From Sphingomonas bacterium (GTDB lineage: Bacteria > Pseudomonadota > Alphaproteobacteria > Sphingomonadales > Sphingomonadaceae): 58,765 nucleotides of DNA. The notes below the pieces were generated by a model. The model was given only the letters and a program-made list of their open reading frames with translations, ran no database searches and was not told the DNA's origin. The DNA is taken from positions 1-58,765 of the forward strand of contig NZ_JAQGKZ010000089.1 of assembly GCF_028289855.1 (NCBI RefSeq). Reading direction: 5' to 3'. Positions within the stretch are counted from its first letter, which is position 1, and each line of letters begins with the position of its first letter. The translations under genes and the position numbers were made by a program. Below are positions 43,514-52,243 of the stretch, in pieces.

Positions 43514-44482
43514 ATGAAGGCGCTCGTCGTTTCCGAACTGGCCGCGGACTTCGCCGGGTGCGCGCTGGCGGACGTGCCCGATCCGGTGCGCGTCGCGGGG
43601 CAAGTGCTGATCCGCGTCCGCGCAGCATCGCTCAACTTCCCCGACCTGCTGATGACCGAGGGCAAGTATCAGTTGAAGCCCGACCTCCCTTTCGTGCCCG
43701 GCATGGAGGTGGCGGGCGAGGTGGTCGCGGCCGATCGCGATAGCGGTTTCGCGGCGGGCGACGCGGTGGTCGCGGGGACTCGGCTGGGCGGGTTTGCCGA
43801 ATTCGTCACGGTGGATGCGCGGAGCGTCCGCGCCATACCCGCCAACCTCGACTACGCCAGGGCGGCGAGCGTCGGCGCGGCGTATAACACCGCTTATGTT
43901 GCGCTGGGGCGCTGCGCCAACGTTCAGCCGGGCGAATGGGTGGTCGTCCACGGCGCGACGGGTGGGGTTGGGCTGGCGGCGGTCGACTTGGCCAAGGCGC
44001 TCGGCTGCCGGGTAATCGCTACCTCGCGTTCGGCGGACAAGCTGGCGATAGTCGCGCGCCACTATGCGCCCGACGCGATGCTGATCGCGCCCGGCTTCCG
44101 CGAGGCCGTCAAGGAGCTGGCCGGCGGCGGCGCAGACGTGATCTACGATCCGGTCGGCGGCGACGTGTTCGACGAGAGCACGCGCTGCATCGGCTTCGGC
44201 GGACGATTGCTGGTGATCGGTTTCACCTCGGGCCGGATCGCGACCGTCCCGACCAACATCCCGCTGATCAAGGGATTCTCGGTGATCGGCGTTCGCGCGG
44301 GCGAATATGGCCGGCAATTCCCCGACAAGGGCCGCGAGAATCTGGACGCGATCTGGGCACTCGCCGCCGAAGGCCGTATCCGCCCCCGCGTCGATATGCG
44401 CTATCCGCTAACTGATTGGCGCACCGCGTTCGAGGCGATGCGCGACAGCCGGGTGGTGGGGAAGATCGTGATCGAGCCCTAG
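43514..44482 (+). CDS. NADPH:quinone oxidoreductase-type (zinc-free MDR) protein
   Basis: From the ATG at 43514 the product is 322 residues. It begins MKALVVSELAADFAGCALAD and has the NADPH motif VHGATGGVGLAAVDLAKALG, the RAASLNFPDLLMTEGKYQ and PFVPGMEVAGEVVA blocks typical of the quinone oxidoreductase branch of the medium-chain dehydrogenases; zinc ligands are absent. Activity could be quinone or enoyl reduction. An upstream ATG would add 24 residues that look non-native. The 3' end overlaps the convergent Crp-type gene by 4 bases. Confidence 0.9.
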   Translation: MKALVVSELAADFAGCALADVPDPVRVAGQVLIRVRAASLNFPDLLMTEGKYQLKPDLPFVPGMEVAGEVVAADRDSGFAAGDAVVAGTRLGGFAEFVTVDARSVRAIPANLDYARAASVGAAYNTAYVALGRCANVQPGEWVVVHGATGGVGLAAVDLAKALGCRVIATSRSADKLAIVARHYAPDAMLIAPGFREAVKELAGGGADVIYDPVGGDVFDESTRCIGFGGRLLVIGFTSGRIATVPTNIPLIKGFSVIGVRAGEYGRQFPDKGRENLDAIWALAAEGRIRPRVDMRYPLTDWRTAFEAMRDSRVVGKIVIEP

Positions 44483-45135
44483 ATCCCGGCGAATGCGCGC
44501 AGGGAATTTGGATCAACTACCAGCAACGACCGGTAGAGCGGCACGACCCAATCGTTCGCTGCCAATGCAAGGATATGCCCGCTCGCCGACTTGCGGCTGA
44601 GCCCGCACATTTCGGCGAGGTCGGCTTGCGTCACGGCGACGACGCCCTCGGCGTCGGCGAGTTGCGCCAGCCGCGCCGCGACTCGCTGGCGCGGGGTCAG
44701 GCATAGATTCAGCGCGGCGGCGTGGACCGCGGCGTCGAGCTGGTCGTAGAGCAATGCGATCACCGCCGCCCACGCGCCGGGCGCGCGGTCGGCGATGCCG
44801 GGCAGCGCGATGTCGGGGACCAGCAGCACATGGCTCGCGCGTTGCGCGCTAGCGGTCACGATCCGCCGCCCGCCACCGAAGCGCCGCGACTGGCCGATCG
44901 CCTGTCCCGGTCCGACCAGCCCGATCAGCACACCGCGCTCGTACCCGGCGCTTGCTTCGAGCCGCAGCACGCCGTCGATCACCAGGCACAGCCCCGGCTC
45001 CTCGTCGCCTTCGCTGTAGATCCATTGCCCCTCGTCGAGCGCGCGCACCCGGCCCGCCGCGACCAACGCCTCGGCGAGTTTCGCATCAAGTCCGGCGAAC
45101 CAGCGGCCACGCTTGAGGGCGGTCATCACCTCCAT
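44479..45135 (-). CDS. Crp/Fnr-family transcription regulator
   Basis: A 218-residue protein with an N-terminal cyclic-nucleotide-binding-like barrel (about 10-120, including EGQWIYSEGDEEPGLCLVIDGVLRL and GPGQAIGQ), a dimer helix and a C-terminal winged helix (RQRVAARLAQLADAEGVVAVTQADLAEMCGLSRKSASGHILAL). The lack of clustered cysteines argues against an iron-sulfur Fnr. The effector is unknown. It is divergent from the TauD-type dioxygenase across a 71-base gap containing a palindrome, a plausible target for the pair. Confidence 0.92.
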   Translation of the reverse strand: MEVMTALKRGRWFAGLDAKLAEALVAAGRVRALDEGQWIYSEGDEEPGLCLVIDGVLRLEASAGYERGVLIGLVGPGQAIGQSRRFGGGRRIVTASAQRASHVLLVPDIALPGIADRAPGAWAAVIALLYDQLDAAVHAAALNLCLTPRQRVAARLAQLADAEGVVAVTQADLAEMCGLSRKSASGHILALAANDWVVPLYRSLLVVDPNSLRAFAGI

Positions 45136-45143
45136 TTCTAATT

Positions 45144-45157
45144 GTTACGATCGTAGC
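45144..45157. promoter_or_regulatory. 14-base palindrome between the Crp-type and dioxygenase genes
   Basis: GTTACGATCGTAGC is symmetric except for one pair. It is centred in the divergent intergenic region, 9 bases from the Crp-type start and 50 bases from the dioxygenase start, and is the best operator candidate there. It differs from the usual Crp (TGTGA...TCACA) and Fnr (TTGAT...ATCAA) boxes. Confidence 0.4.
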
Positions 45158-45206
45158 ATTCGGTCGGCAAGCGACTCGCTATGGTCGATCAACAAGGAGA
45201 GGGAAA

Positions 45207-46031
45207 ATGCATATCCAGCCGATCACCGATCATTGCGGCGCCGAAGCATCCGGCATCGATCTCAAGACGCTCGACGATGCCGGGATGGACGCGCTCAAGG
45301 CGGCGCTGTTCGAGAATGGCGTGCTGTTCGTCCGCGACCAGGAGCTGACCCCGGAGGATCACATCGCCTTCGCGCGGCGCTGGGGCGATATCGATATCAA
45401 CAATTATTTCCCGGCCAATGGCGGCCATCCCGAGATCGCCGAAGTGCGCAAGGCCGAGGCGCAGACCACCAATATCGGTGGCGGCTGGCACACCGATCAC
45501 AGCTACGATCAGGTGCCCGCAATGGGATCGATCCTGCTCGCACGCGAGACTCCGCCGACCGGCGGCGACACGCTGTTTTCGAGCCTGGGCGCGGCGTACG
45601 ATTCGTTGTCGGACGGGCTCAAGGCGACGCTGGAGACGTTACGCGCCGTGCATTCCGCCGACCACATTTACGGCGAGGACGGCATCTATGCGAAGACCGA
45701 CCAAGGCGCCGATCTGAAAGGTCAGGACATCAGCGCCAACGCGGTCCATCCGGCGGTGATCCGCCACCCGGTGACCGGACGAAAGATCCTCTACGTCAAC
45801 CCGGCCTTCACGCTCCATTTCGAAGGCTGGACGCGCGAGGAAAGCATGCCGCTGCTCGCCTATCTCTATTCGGTCGCGATGCGGCCGGAATTCCACTGCC
45901 GCCTGCAATGGGCGCCGGGGAGTCTCGCGGTGTGGGACAACCGGTCGACCTGGCATTTGGCGATGAACGACTATCACGGCCACCGCCGGCTGATGCACCG
46001 GATCACGATTTCGGGTGTGCCGCTCGTCTAA
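45207..46031 (+). CDS. TauD/TfdA-family Fe(II)/2-oxoglutarate dioxygenase
   Basis: A 274-residue enzyme that couples oxidation of a substrate to decarboxylation of 2-oxoglutarate. The iron ligands are His95 and Asp97 (GGWHTDHSYDQVP) and His250 (STWHLAMNDYHG), followed by an arginine cluster (HRRLMHRITI) that binds 2-oxoglutarate. An AAGGAGAGGG ribosome binding site precedes the ATG. The natural substrate could be taurine, an aryloxyacid or another small acid and cannot be inferred. The upstream Crp-type gene may control it. Confidence 0.93.
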   Translation: MHIQPITDHCGAEASGIDLKTLDDAGMDALKAALFENGVLFVRDQELTPEDHIAFARRWGDIDINNYFPANGGHPEIAEVRKAEAQTTNIGGGWHTDHSYDQVPAMGSILLARETPPTGGDTLFSSLGAAYDSLSDGLKATLETLRAVHSADHIYGEDGIYAKTDQGADLKGQDISANAVHPAVIRHPVTGRKILYVNPAFTLHFEGWTREESMPLLAYLYSVAMRPEFHCRLQWAPGSLAVWDNRSTWHLAMNDYHGHRRLMHRITISGVPLV

Positions 46032-46116
46032 CCGGTCGCCAAAAAAAACATAGCTTCTCAATCAATTGCGCCCAAAGAAGCGGTGGCGCCAGTATTTTTT
46101 TGCGCCGGGAGAGAAG

Positions 46117-46518
46117 ATGACCGTCCCGATCCGTATTCTCGTCGTCGACGATTCGATGACGATCCGCGCTATGTTGGAGACGGTTTTCGCGCGCGAACCC
46201 GGCGTTAAAGTGGTCGGAGTCGCCTCCAGCGCGGAGGAGGCCGAGCGGATGATCGACCAATTTCGTCCCTCGGTGGTCACGGTCGATATCGCAATGCCGG
46301 GGATGGACGGACTGGCGCTGCTCGACCGCCTGGTCGCCGAAGGCCAGACCCACGTCGTCATGCTGTCGAGCCATACAGAATCGGCGATCGAATCGCTCGG
46401 CCGGGGCGCCGTCGGGTTCTTCGACAAAAGGCGAATTCTCAGCGATGCAAAGGGTCTGGTGCAGCTTATCCGTCGCGCCGCGCGAGGGAGCATCGCGCGG
46501 AACCCGATTCTGTCCTGA
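46117..46518 (+). CDS. Single-domain response regulator (CheB-N/CheY-like)
   Basis: The 133-residue receiver starts at ATG 46117, which has a GGGAGAG ribosome binding site, not at the upstream ATG whose extra residues are non-native. It reads RILVVDDSMTIRAML, with the phosphoryl Asp57 in VVTVDIAMPGMDG, the conserved Ser in VVMLSSHT and the lysine in GFFDKRRIL. It most resembles the receiver half of CheB. There is no output domain, so it probably acts by protein contact. It is 85 bases after the dioxygenase gene. Partner kinase unknown. Confidence 0.88.
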   Translation: MTVPIRILVVDDSMTIRAMLETVFAREPGVKVVGVASSAEEAERMIDQFRPSVVTVDIAMPGMDGLALLDRLVAEGQTHVVMLSSHTESAIESLGRGAVGFFDKRRILSDAKGLVQLIRRAARGSIARNPILS

Positions 46519-46524
46519 GTTCCG

Positions 46525-47877
46525 CTACTTCATTAAGACCAATTCTTCCGCCATCGTCGGATGCAGCGCGACGGTGGCGTCGAAATCGTCCTTGGTCAGC
46601 CCGGCCTTCACCGCGATGGCGGCCGCCTGCAAAATCTCCGCGGCTTCGGGCCCGATCATGTGGATGCCGAGGATCTTGCCCGTCGTGCCGTCGCAGATCA
46701 TCTTATAGAGCGCGCGCTCGTTGCGGCCGGCCAGCACGTTCTTCATCGGGCGGAAATCGCTGGTGTAGACCTTGACCGAGCCGTGTTTCATCTTGGCCTG
46801 GCTTTCGGTCATGCCGACCCCGGCCATTTGCGGATGGCTGAACACCGCCGCCGGGATGCAGTGATAATCGACCCGCGTCGGCTTGTTGCCGAACACCGTG
46901 TCGGCGAACGCTTGCCCCTCGCGGATCGCGACCGGCGTCAGCTGAACGCGGTCGGTGACGTCGCCGACCGCATAGATGCTCGGAACGTTGCTGCGATTGT
47001 CCTCGTCGACCTTGACCGCGCCCTTTTCGGTCAGTTCGACCCCCGCCGCCGCCAAGCCGAGATTCTCGGTATTGGGCACGCGGCCGGTCGCGAACATGAC
47101 GCAATCGACCTCGATCGGGTCGTGGTTCGACATCGACACTTTCAGCGACCCATCGGCTTGCTGTTCGATGCCGGAGAATTTGGCGTTAAATCGGAAATCG
47201 ATGCCCTTCATCATGCTGATCTGGAGCAACCGGTCGCGGCAGGATTCGTCATAGCCGCGAAGGATCACGTCGGTGCGGTTGATCAGCGTCACGTGCGCGC
47301 CGAATTCGTGGAAGATGCCGGCGAATTCGTTGGCGATATAGCCCGCGCCAGCGATCAGGATGCGCTTGGGAATATCGGGCAGATGGAACGCCTCGTTCGA
47401 GGTAATGCCAAATTCGTGCCCGGGACAGGTCGGGATGTGCGGCCGCGCGCCGGTGGCGATCAGGATGTACTTGGCGGTGATCTCGCGGCCCGAGGCCAGG
47501 CGGACGTTGTTCGGCCCGGTCAACTCGGCATGTTCGTGGATGATCTCGACACCGTGCGTGTCGAGCGTGTTGGTATAGGCCTGATTGATCCGGTCGACTT
47601 CCTCGAACACGTTTGCGGTCAGCGTCTTCCAGTCGAAGCTGCAGTCGGGCACGTCCCAGCCGAAGCGGCGTGCGTCCTGCAAATCCTCGGCGAAATGCGC
47701 GCCATAGACGAGCAATTTCTTGGGCACGCAGCCGCGGATGACGCAGGTCCCGCCGACGCGATATTCCTCGGCGGCCGCGACCTTCGCGCCGTGCGCGGCG
47801 GCGACGCGCGCCGCCCGCGTGCCGCCCGAACCGATGCCGATGACGAACAGGTCGTAGTCGTATGTGGCGTCGGTCAT
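46525..47877 (-). CDS. gor: Glutathione-disulfide reductase
   Basis: A 450-residue flavoenzyme that regenerates reduced glutathione with NADPH. FAD-binding GIGSGGTRAARVAAAHG at about 12-28 precedes the redox-active disulfide in GGTCVIRGCVPKKLL (Cys x4 Cys, the disulfide reductase family). NAD(P)-binding GAGYIANEFAGIFHEFG lies near the middle, and the C-terminal dimer domain ends with FDATVALHPTMAEELVLMK, where the HPTxAEE block carries the catalytic histidine. It starts 7 bases after nothing else on its strand; a repeat copy lies between it and pgi. Confidence 0.95.
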   Translation of the reverse strand: MTDATYDYDLFVIGIGSGGTRAARVAAAHGAKVAAAEEYRVGGTCVIRGCVPKKLLVYGAHFAEDLQDARRFGWDVPDCSFDWKTLTANVFEEVDRINQAYTNTLDTHGVEIIHEHAELTGPNNVRLASGREITAKYILIATGARPHIPTCPGHEFGITSNEAFHLPDIPKRILIAGAGYIANEFAGIFHEFGAHVTLINRTDVILRGYDESCRDRLLQISMMKGIDFRFNAKFSGIEQQADGSLKVSMSNHDPIEVDCVMFATGRVPNTENLGLAAAGVELTEKGAVKVDEDNRSNVPSIYAVGDVTDRVQLTPVAIREGQAFADTVFGNKPTRVDYHCIPAAVFSHPQMAGVGMTESQAKMKHGSVKVYTSDFRPMKNVLAGRNERALYKMICDGTTGKILGIHMIGPEAAEILQAAAIAVKAGLTKDDFDATVALHPTMAEELVLMK

Positions 47878-47890
47878 CGTCTCTCACTTT

Positions 47891-47981
47891 CGTCATGCTG
47901 AACTCGTTTCAGCATCCATCGCGCCGCCGGCGCCGCCATTACTTGTTGCACGTTGGACCCTGAAACAAGTTCAAGGCGACG
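47891..47981. repeat. Paired-hairpin repeat, type A, copy 2
   Basis: Begins CGTCATGCTGAACTCGTTTC and ends with CCCTGAAACAAGTTCAAGGC-GACG, inverted arms around a centre of about 37 bases, with one arm slightly decayed (GGCGACG rather than GGTGACG). It lies between gor and pgi, both of which read on the minus strand. Confidence 0.8.
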
Positions 47982-47992
47982 GCAGGAGCGGA

Positions 47993-49483
47993 TTACCCGA
48001 ACGCGCGCTTGATCAGGTCGGTGGTCGATGGATCGAAATCGCCTTCGCCCTTGCTCGCCGCCTTGGCCATTTCCTTGCCGAGCTCAACCCCGAACTGGTC
48101 GAACGAATTGATCCCGAGCAGCACGCCGTTCACGAACACGCGATGCTCGTGATAAGCGATCAGCGCGCCGAGCGTCCGCGCGTCGAGATCGTCGAGCAAC
48201 AGCGTGGTCGAGGGCCGGTCGCCCGGATAGGCGCGTGCCGGATCGTCCGGATTGGGCTTGCCCTTCATCAGCGCGGCACCCTGCGCGAACATGTTGTTGA
48301 GCAAATTCTTGTGGTGATCCTCGGCCAGCGTGTCGCCGGGCTCGATCACGCCGATCAGTTCGAGCGGGACCAGATGCGTGCCCTGATGGAGCAACTGGAA
48401 CACCGCATGCTGCGCGTCGGTGCCGACCCCACCCCAGGTGATTGCCGCGGTCGGGCGCCCGACCGGCTGGCCGTCGAGCGTCACGCCCTTGCCGTTCGAT
48501 TCCATTTCGAGCTGCTGGAGATAGGACGGCAACAGCCGCAGCCGCTCGTCGTAGCAGAATACGCCGCGCGTCTCGCAGCCGAGCACTTGCGTGTAGAGCA
48601 GGTCCGAAAACGCCGCGATCGCGGGCACGTTCTCGTGCAGCGCGGTCAGCCGGAAATGCCGGTCCACCTCGGCGGCGCCCTCGAGCAAGTCGCTGAACGC
48701 GTCCCAGCCAAGCGCGATCGCCGCGGGAAAGCCGATCGACGACCATAACGAATATCGCCCGCCGACCGTATCGGCGAACGGTAGCACCCGAGTCTCATCG
48801 ACGCCCCATTCGATCGCCTTGTCGGGCTCGGCGGTCAGCGCGATCACGCGGCCGTACGGATCCTCGACGCCGCCCGCCTGCATCCACTCGATCACGCTTT
48901 CGGCGTTGAGCATCGTCTCGGTGGTGGTGAAGGTCTTCGACGCCACCGCGAGCAAGGTCGCGGTCGGGTCGAAGCGCTTGAACACGTCCTCCAGCGCGAC
49001 CCCGTCGACGTTGGAAACGATCGCGACTTCGTAGCGCGCCGCATCGCGGCCGAGCGCATCGACCAGCAGGTCCGGCCCCAGCGCCGATCCGCCGATCCCG
49101 ACATGCAGCACGTTGCGGATCGGCCCTAGCGCGCCGCTCTCGATCACGTCGATCAACCCGCGCATCCGCGCGTGGAAGCCTTGCGCGACCGCGACATCGT
49201 CCTTCGCGCCCTCGCCGCGTTCGGCGGTATGCGTGACCGCGCGGTTCTCGGTGGTGTTGATGACCTGGCCGGTGAACAGCGCCTCGCGCTTGCCCGCCAG
49301 ATCGCACGCCTTGGCCAGCCGCTCGAACGCCTTGATGCCGTCGTCGGTCAAATGCGTCTTCGACCAGTCGAAATGGATGCCCGCAAGGTCGGCGCTATAC
49401 TTGCCAAGCCGGTCGGGATCGGCGGTGAACAGCTCGGTTAGCGGCACGCGCTTCAGCGCCTCGATCTCGCTCCAGTCGGCCAT
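47993..49483 (-). CDS. pgi: Glucose-6-phosphate isomerase
   Basis: The 496-residue enzyme interconverts glucose 6-phosphate and fructose 6-phosphate. It contains the two family signatures in the forms VHIGVGGSALGPDLL-like (LHVGIGGSALGPDLLVDALG) and the C-terminal GVLLGINSFDQFGVELGK. The start at 49483 has an AGGAG ribosome binding site; the longer frame upstream is less likely. Sphingomonads commonly use the Entner-Doudoroff path, where Pgi serves gluconeogenesis and polysaccharide precursor supply. No pathway neighbours are adjacent. Confidence 0.96.
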   Translation of the reverse strand: MADWSEIEALKRVPLTELFTADPDRLGKYSADLAGIHFDWSKTHLTDDGIKAFERLAKACDLAGKREALFTGQVINTTENRAVTHTAERGEGAKDDVAVAQGFHARMRGLIDVIESGALGPIRNVLHVGIGGSALGPDLLVDALGRDAARYEVAIVSNVDGVALEDVFKRFDPTATLLAVASKTFTTTETMLNAESVIEWMQAGGVEDPYGRVIALTAEPDKAIEWGVDETRVLPFADTVGGRYSLWSSIGFPAAIALGWDAFSDLLEGAAEVDRHFRLTALHENVPAIAAFSDLLYTQVLGCETRGVFCYDERLRLLPSYLQQLEMESNGKGVTLDGQPVGRPTAAITWGGVGTDAQHAVFQLLHQGTHLVPLELIGVIEPGDTLAEDHHKNLLNNMFAQGAALMKGKPNPDDPARAYPGDRPSTTLLLDDLDARTLGALIAYHEHRVFVNGVLLGINSFDQFGVELGKEMAKAASKGEGDFDPSTTDLIKRAFG

Positions 49484-49592
49484 ATTGTACGCTCCTATTC
49501 GACTCGCGGGTTGCAATGGGCGTTCATAACGTCCCGTTCAAGCAAGCGGGTCCGCCTTGACGTTGCCACACACCATGCGCAAACCGCGCCGC

Positions 49593-50474
49593 ATGACCGA
49601 CACGACCGAGGCGCCCATCGCGCCGGAACCGATCCCGACCGATCCGGCGCCCACCAAGCCGGTGAAGAAGGAGGATTGGCGCGACACGCTCAAATTCCTG
49701 GCGAAGCTCGCGATCGTCGTGTTCATCTTCCGCAGCTTTCTGTTCTCGCCTTTCTCGATCCCGTCGCAGTCGATGCTGCCGCGGCTGTATATCGGCGACT
49801 ATCTGTTCATCTCGAAATGGAATTACGGCTATTCGCGGCACTCGCTGCCGTGGAGCCTGCCGCTGATCCCGGGCCGCATCCTGGCGCGCGACCCGACGCG
49901 CGGCGACATTGCGGTGTTCAAGAGCCCGACCGGCAGCGGCGAGGACATCATCAAGCGCGTGATCGGCTTGCCCGGCGACACGATCCAGATGCGGGGTGGC
50001 CAACTGATCCTGAACGGCGCCGCGGTGCCCAAGGTGCGCGTCGCCGATTTCGTCATCCCGATCACGCCCAATTACAGCAATATTCAGGGCCCGGCCGAGG
50101 ATCAGCCCAATTGCCCGCCGCCCTATCTGACCAATGTCGGCGGCCAGCCGGTGTGCCGGTACCTGCAATATAAGGAAACGCTGCCGAATGGGGTAAGCTA
50201 CAACGTGCTCGACCGCGGGCCGCGCGCGGGGGCGGACGATACCGACCTGTACACCGTCCCGCCCGGCCACGTCTTCATGATGGGCGACAATCGCGACGAT
50301 TCGGGCGACAGCCGCTTCCCGGTCGAACAGGGCGGGCTGGGCTACGTCCCGCTGGAAACCGTCGAGGGCAAAGCGGTTATCACCTTCTGGTCGACCGACG
50401 GCAATGCGCAGTGGCTGCTGCCCTGGACGTGGTTCACCGCGGCGCGCTGGAGCCGGATGGGGCAGGCTTTTTGA
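49593..50474 (+). CDS. lepB: Signal peptidase I
   Basis: From the ATG at 49593 the product is 293 residues. One membrane segment (TLKFLAKLAIVVFIFRSFLF) leads directly to the catalytic serine motif PFSIPSQSMLPRL (Ser60), and the general base lysine is Lys121 in IIKRVIGLPGDTI. MMGDNRDDSGDSRF is the conserved C-terminal box. It cleaves Sec and Tat signal peptides at the periplasmic face. Two earlier in-frame starts (49557, 49575) remain possible. It heads the usual lepB-rnc-era order, separated from rnc by a long hairpin. Confidence 0.95.
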   Translation: MTDTTEAPIAPEPIPTDPAPTKPVKKEDWRDTLKFLAKLAIVVFIFRSFLFSPFSIPSQSMLPRLYIGDYLFISKWNYGYSRHSLPWSLPLIPGRILARDPTRGDIAVFKSPTGSGEDIIKRVIGLPGDTIQMRGGQLILNGAAVPKVRVADFVIPITPNYSNIQGPAEDQPNCPPPYLTNVGGQPVCRYLQYKETLPNGVSYNVLDRGPRAGADDTDLYTVPPGHVFMMGDNRDDSGDSRFPVEQGGLGYVPLETVEGKAVITFWSTDGNAQWLLPWTWFTAARWSRMGQAF

Positions 50475-50499
50475 TGAGGGTTTCAGCTGCGCTGAAACG

Positions 50500-50580
50500 C
50501 GGCACCAGCCCGCTCCCCCACCCGACCTCCCACAAGGTATCCTGAAATGGGAGGTCGGGTGGGGGAGCGGGCTGGTGCCG
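50500..50580. repeat. Perfect 33-bp hairpin spanning the start of rnc
   Basis: Bases 50500-50532 (CGGCACCAGCCCGCTC ...) are an exact inverted copy of 50548-50580, with a 15-base loop at 50533-50547 (CAAGGTATCCTGAAA). The likely rnc Shine-Dalgarno (CAAGG) is inside the loop and the ATG straddles the loop and right arm. A shorter hairpin, TTTCAGC-TGC-GCTGAAA, sits just before it at 50481-50497. Confidence 0.9.
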
Positions 50581-51254
50581 ACTTGCCGACGCAGGCTCTC
50601 GCCGGCTGGCTTGGCGAGACGTTCGACCACAAGCCCAGCGATCTCGCGCTGTTCGACCGCGCGCTGACGCACGGCAGCCAGGCGGCGGACAATTACGAGC
50701 GGCTGGAGTTTCTCGGCGACCGCGTGCTCGGGCTCGCCATGGCCGAATGGTTGTTCGAAACCTTTCCCCACGAACCCGAAGGCAGTTTGTCGAAACGGCT
50801 CAACGCGCTGGTGACCGGCGCGGTATGTGCCGACGTTGCGCGCGCGATCGGCGTGCAGGCGCGGCTGCGCCTCGGCAAGCAAGCGCGCGACGACGGCGCC
50901 AGCGACAGCGACAACGTGCTGGGCGACGTGATGGAGGCATTGATCGGCGCGCTCTATCTCGACGGCGGCTACGCCCCGGCGCGCGATTTCGTGCGGTCGG
51001 CCTGGGGCACCCGCGTCCAAGCCGGCGCGCGCGCGCCACAGCACCCCAAATCGGCGCTCCAGGAATGGGCCGCCGCGCACAACCGCAAGACCCCGCATTA
51101 CGAAGTGACCGACCGGTCGGGCCCGCAACACGCGCCGCGCTTCACCGTGCGCGTCAGCCTGGGCGGGTTCGCCGAGGCCGAAGCGATCGGCGCGAGCAAG
51201 CAGGAAGCCGAAACCGCCGCCGCCGCGACGTTGCTGGCGCAGGTGGACGCATGA
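50547..51254 (+). CDS. rnc: Ribonuclease III
   Basis: RNase III cuts double-stranded RNA, including rRNA precursors. The catalytic domain (to about residue 150) has ERLEFLGDRVLGLAMAEWLF, the invariant signature, and GDVMEALIGALYLDGG; a double-stranded RNA-binding domain follows, ending SKQEAETAAAATLLAQ. The reading frame offers three starts: ATG 50547 with CAAGG 9 bases upstream in the hairpin loop, GTG 50559 and TTG 50583; the first few residues (GGRVGERAGAD) derive from the hairpin and look unconserved. The stop overlaps era by 4 bases. In E. coli this enzyme trims its own leader hairpin, and the structure here suggests something similar. Confidence 0.92.
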   Translation: MGGRVGERAGADLPTQALAGWLGETFDHKPSDLALFDRALTHGSQAADNYERLEFLGDRVLGLAMAEWLFETFPHEPEGSLSKRLNALVTGAVCADVARAIGVQARLRLGKQARDDGASDSDNVLGDVMEALIGALYLDGGYAPARDFVRSAWGTRVQAGARAPQHPKSALQEWAAAHNRKTPHYEVTDRSGPQHAPRFTVRVSLGGFAEAEAIGASKQEAETAAAATLLAQVDA

Positions 51255-52144
51255 CGCACCATTGTGGCCTCGTCGCCGTCCTCGGCGCGCCCAATGCGGG
51301 CAAGTCGACGCTCGTCAATGCGCTGGTCGGTCAAAAGGTCGCGATCGTCAGCCCCAAGGCGCAGACCACGCGGACGCGGTTGCTCGGGGTGGCGATGGCC
51401 GACGAGACGCAGATCCTGCTGGTCGACACCCCGGGCATCTTCGCGGCGGAGCGCCGGCTCGACCGCGCGATGGTCGCCGCCGCGTGGGGCGGGACCGATG
51501 GCGCCGACGTGATCGCGCTGGTGGTCGATGCCAAGGGCGGGCTCGGCGCCAAGGTAATGCCGATCGCCGAGAGCATCGCCAACCGGCCCGAGCGCAAGTT
51601 CCTGGTGCTCAACAAGGTCGATCTGGCCGACAAGGCCAAGCTGCTCGTTCATGCCGAGAAACTCAACGCGGCGGTCGCGTTCGACGAGACGTTCTTCGTC
51701 TCGGCGGCGACCGGCGACGGGCTTCCCGAGCTCAAGGCGGCGTTCGCGGCGATGATGCCCGAGGGGCCGTGGCACTTCCCCGAGGACCAGGTCAGCGACG
51801 CCACCGAACGCGCGATGGCCGCCGAAGTGACGCGCGAGCAACTCTACCTCCAGCTCCACGCCGAACTACCTTATGCGTCGGCGGTCGAGACCGAGAAGTT
51901 CGACGAGCGCGCCGATGGATCGGTCGAAATCCACCAGCAGATCCTCGTCGCCCGCCCGACCCAGCGCGCGATCGTGCTGGGCAAGGGGGGCAGCCGGATC
52001 AAGGAAATCGGCGCGCGCGCGCGGGCGCAGCTGGTGCATCTGCTCGACCGCCCGGTGCACCTTTACCTTCACGTCAAGGTCAAGGCCGATTGGGACGAGG
52101 ACCGCGAGGTGTATCGCGATATCGGGTTGGATTGGGTGGAGTGA
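51251..52144 (+). CDS. era: GTPase Era
   Basis: Starting at the ATG that overlaps the rnc stop, the 297-residue protein has GTP-binding motifs G1 GAPNAGKST (about residues 12-20), G3 DTPGIF and G4 NKVD, and a C-terminal KH domain with the VLGKGGSRIKEIGARARAQL signature. Era binds the 3' end of 16S rRNA and aids assembly of the small ribosomal subunit. The lepB-rnc-era layout is conserved in many bacteria. A palindromic repeat begins 10 bases after the stop. Confidence 0.97.
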   Translation: MTHHCGLVAVLGAPNAGKSTLVNALVGQKVAIVSPKAQTTRTRLLGVAMADETQILLVDTPGIFAAERRLDRAMVAAAWGGTDGADVIALVVDAKGGLGAKVMPIAESIANRPERKFLVLNKVDLADKAKLLVHAEKLNAAVAFDETFFVSAATGDGLPELKAAFAAMMPEGPWHFPEDQVSDATERAMAAEVTREQLYLQLHAELPYASAVETEKFDERADGSVEIHQQILVARPTQRAIVLGKGGSRIKEIGARARAQLVHLLDRPVHLYLHVKVKADWDEDREVYRDIGLDWVE

Positions 52145-52153
52145 CCTCCACTT

Positions 52154-52243
52154 GGTCATCCCCGCGAAAGCGGGGACCCAGCTCCTACCGTTTCATCGAG
52201 TGGATCGGTCGGGAGATGGGCCCCCGCTTTCGCGGGGGTGACG
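52154..52243. repeat. Paired-hairpin repeat, type C, at the sirtuin C-terminus
   Basis: Left arm GGTCATCCCCGCGAAAGCGG and right arm CCCCCGCTTTCGCGGGGGTGACG are inverted, with CCCCGC-GAAA-GCGGGG in each. The centre is about 35 bases. The element occupies the convergent gap between era and the sirtuin gene, and the sirtuin frame runs into it as far as 52193. Confidence 0.87.
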
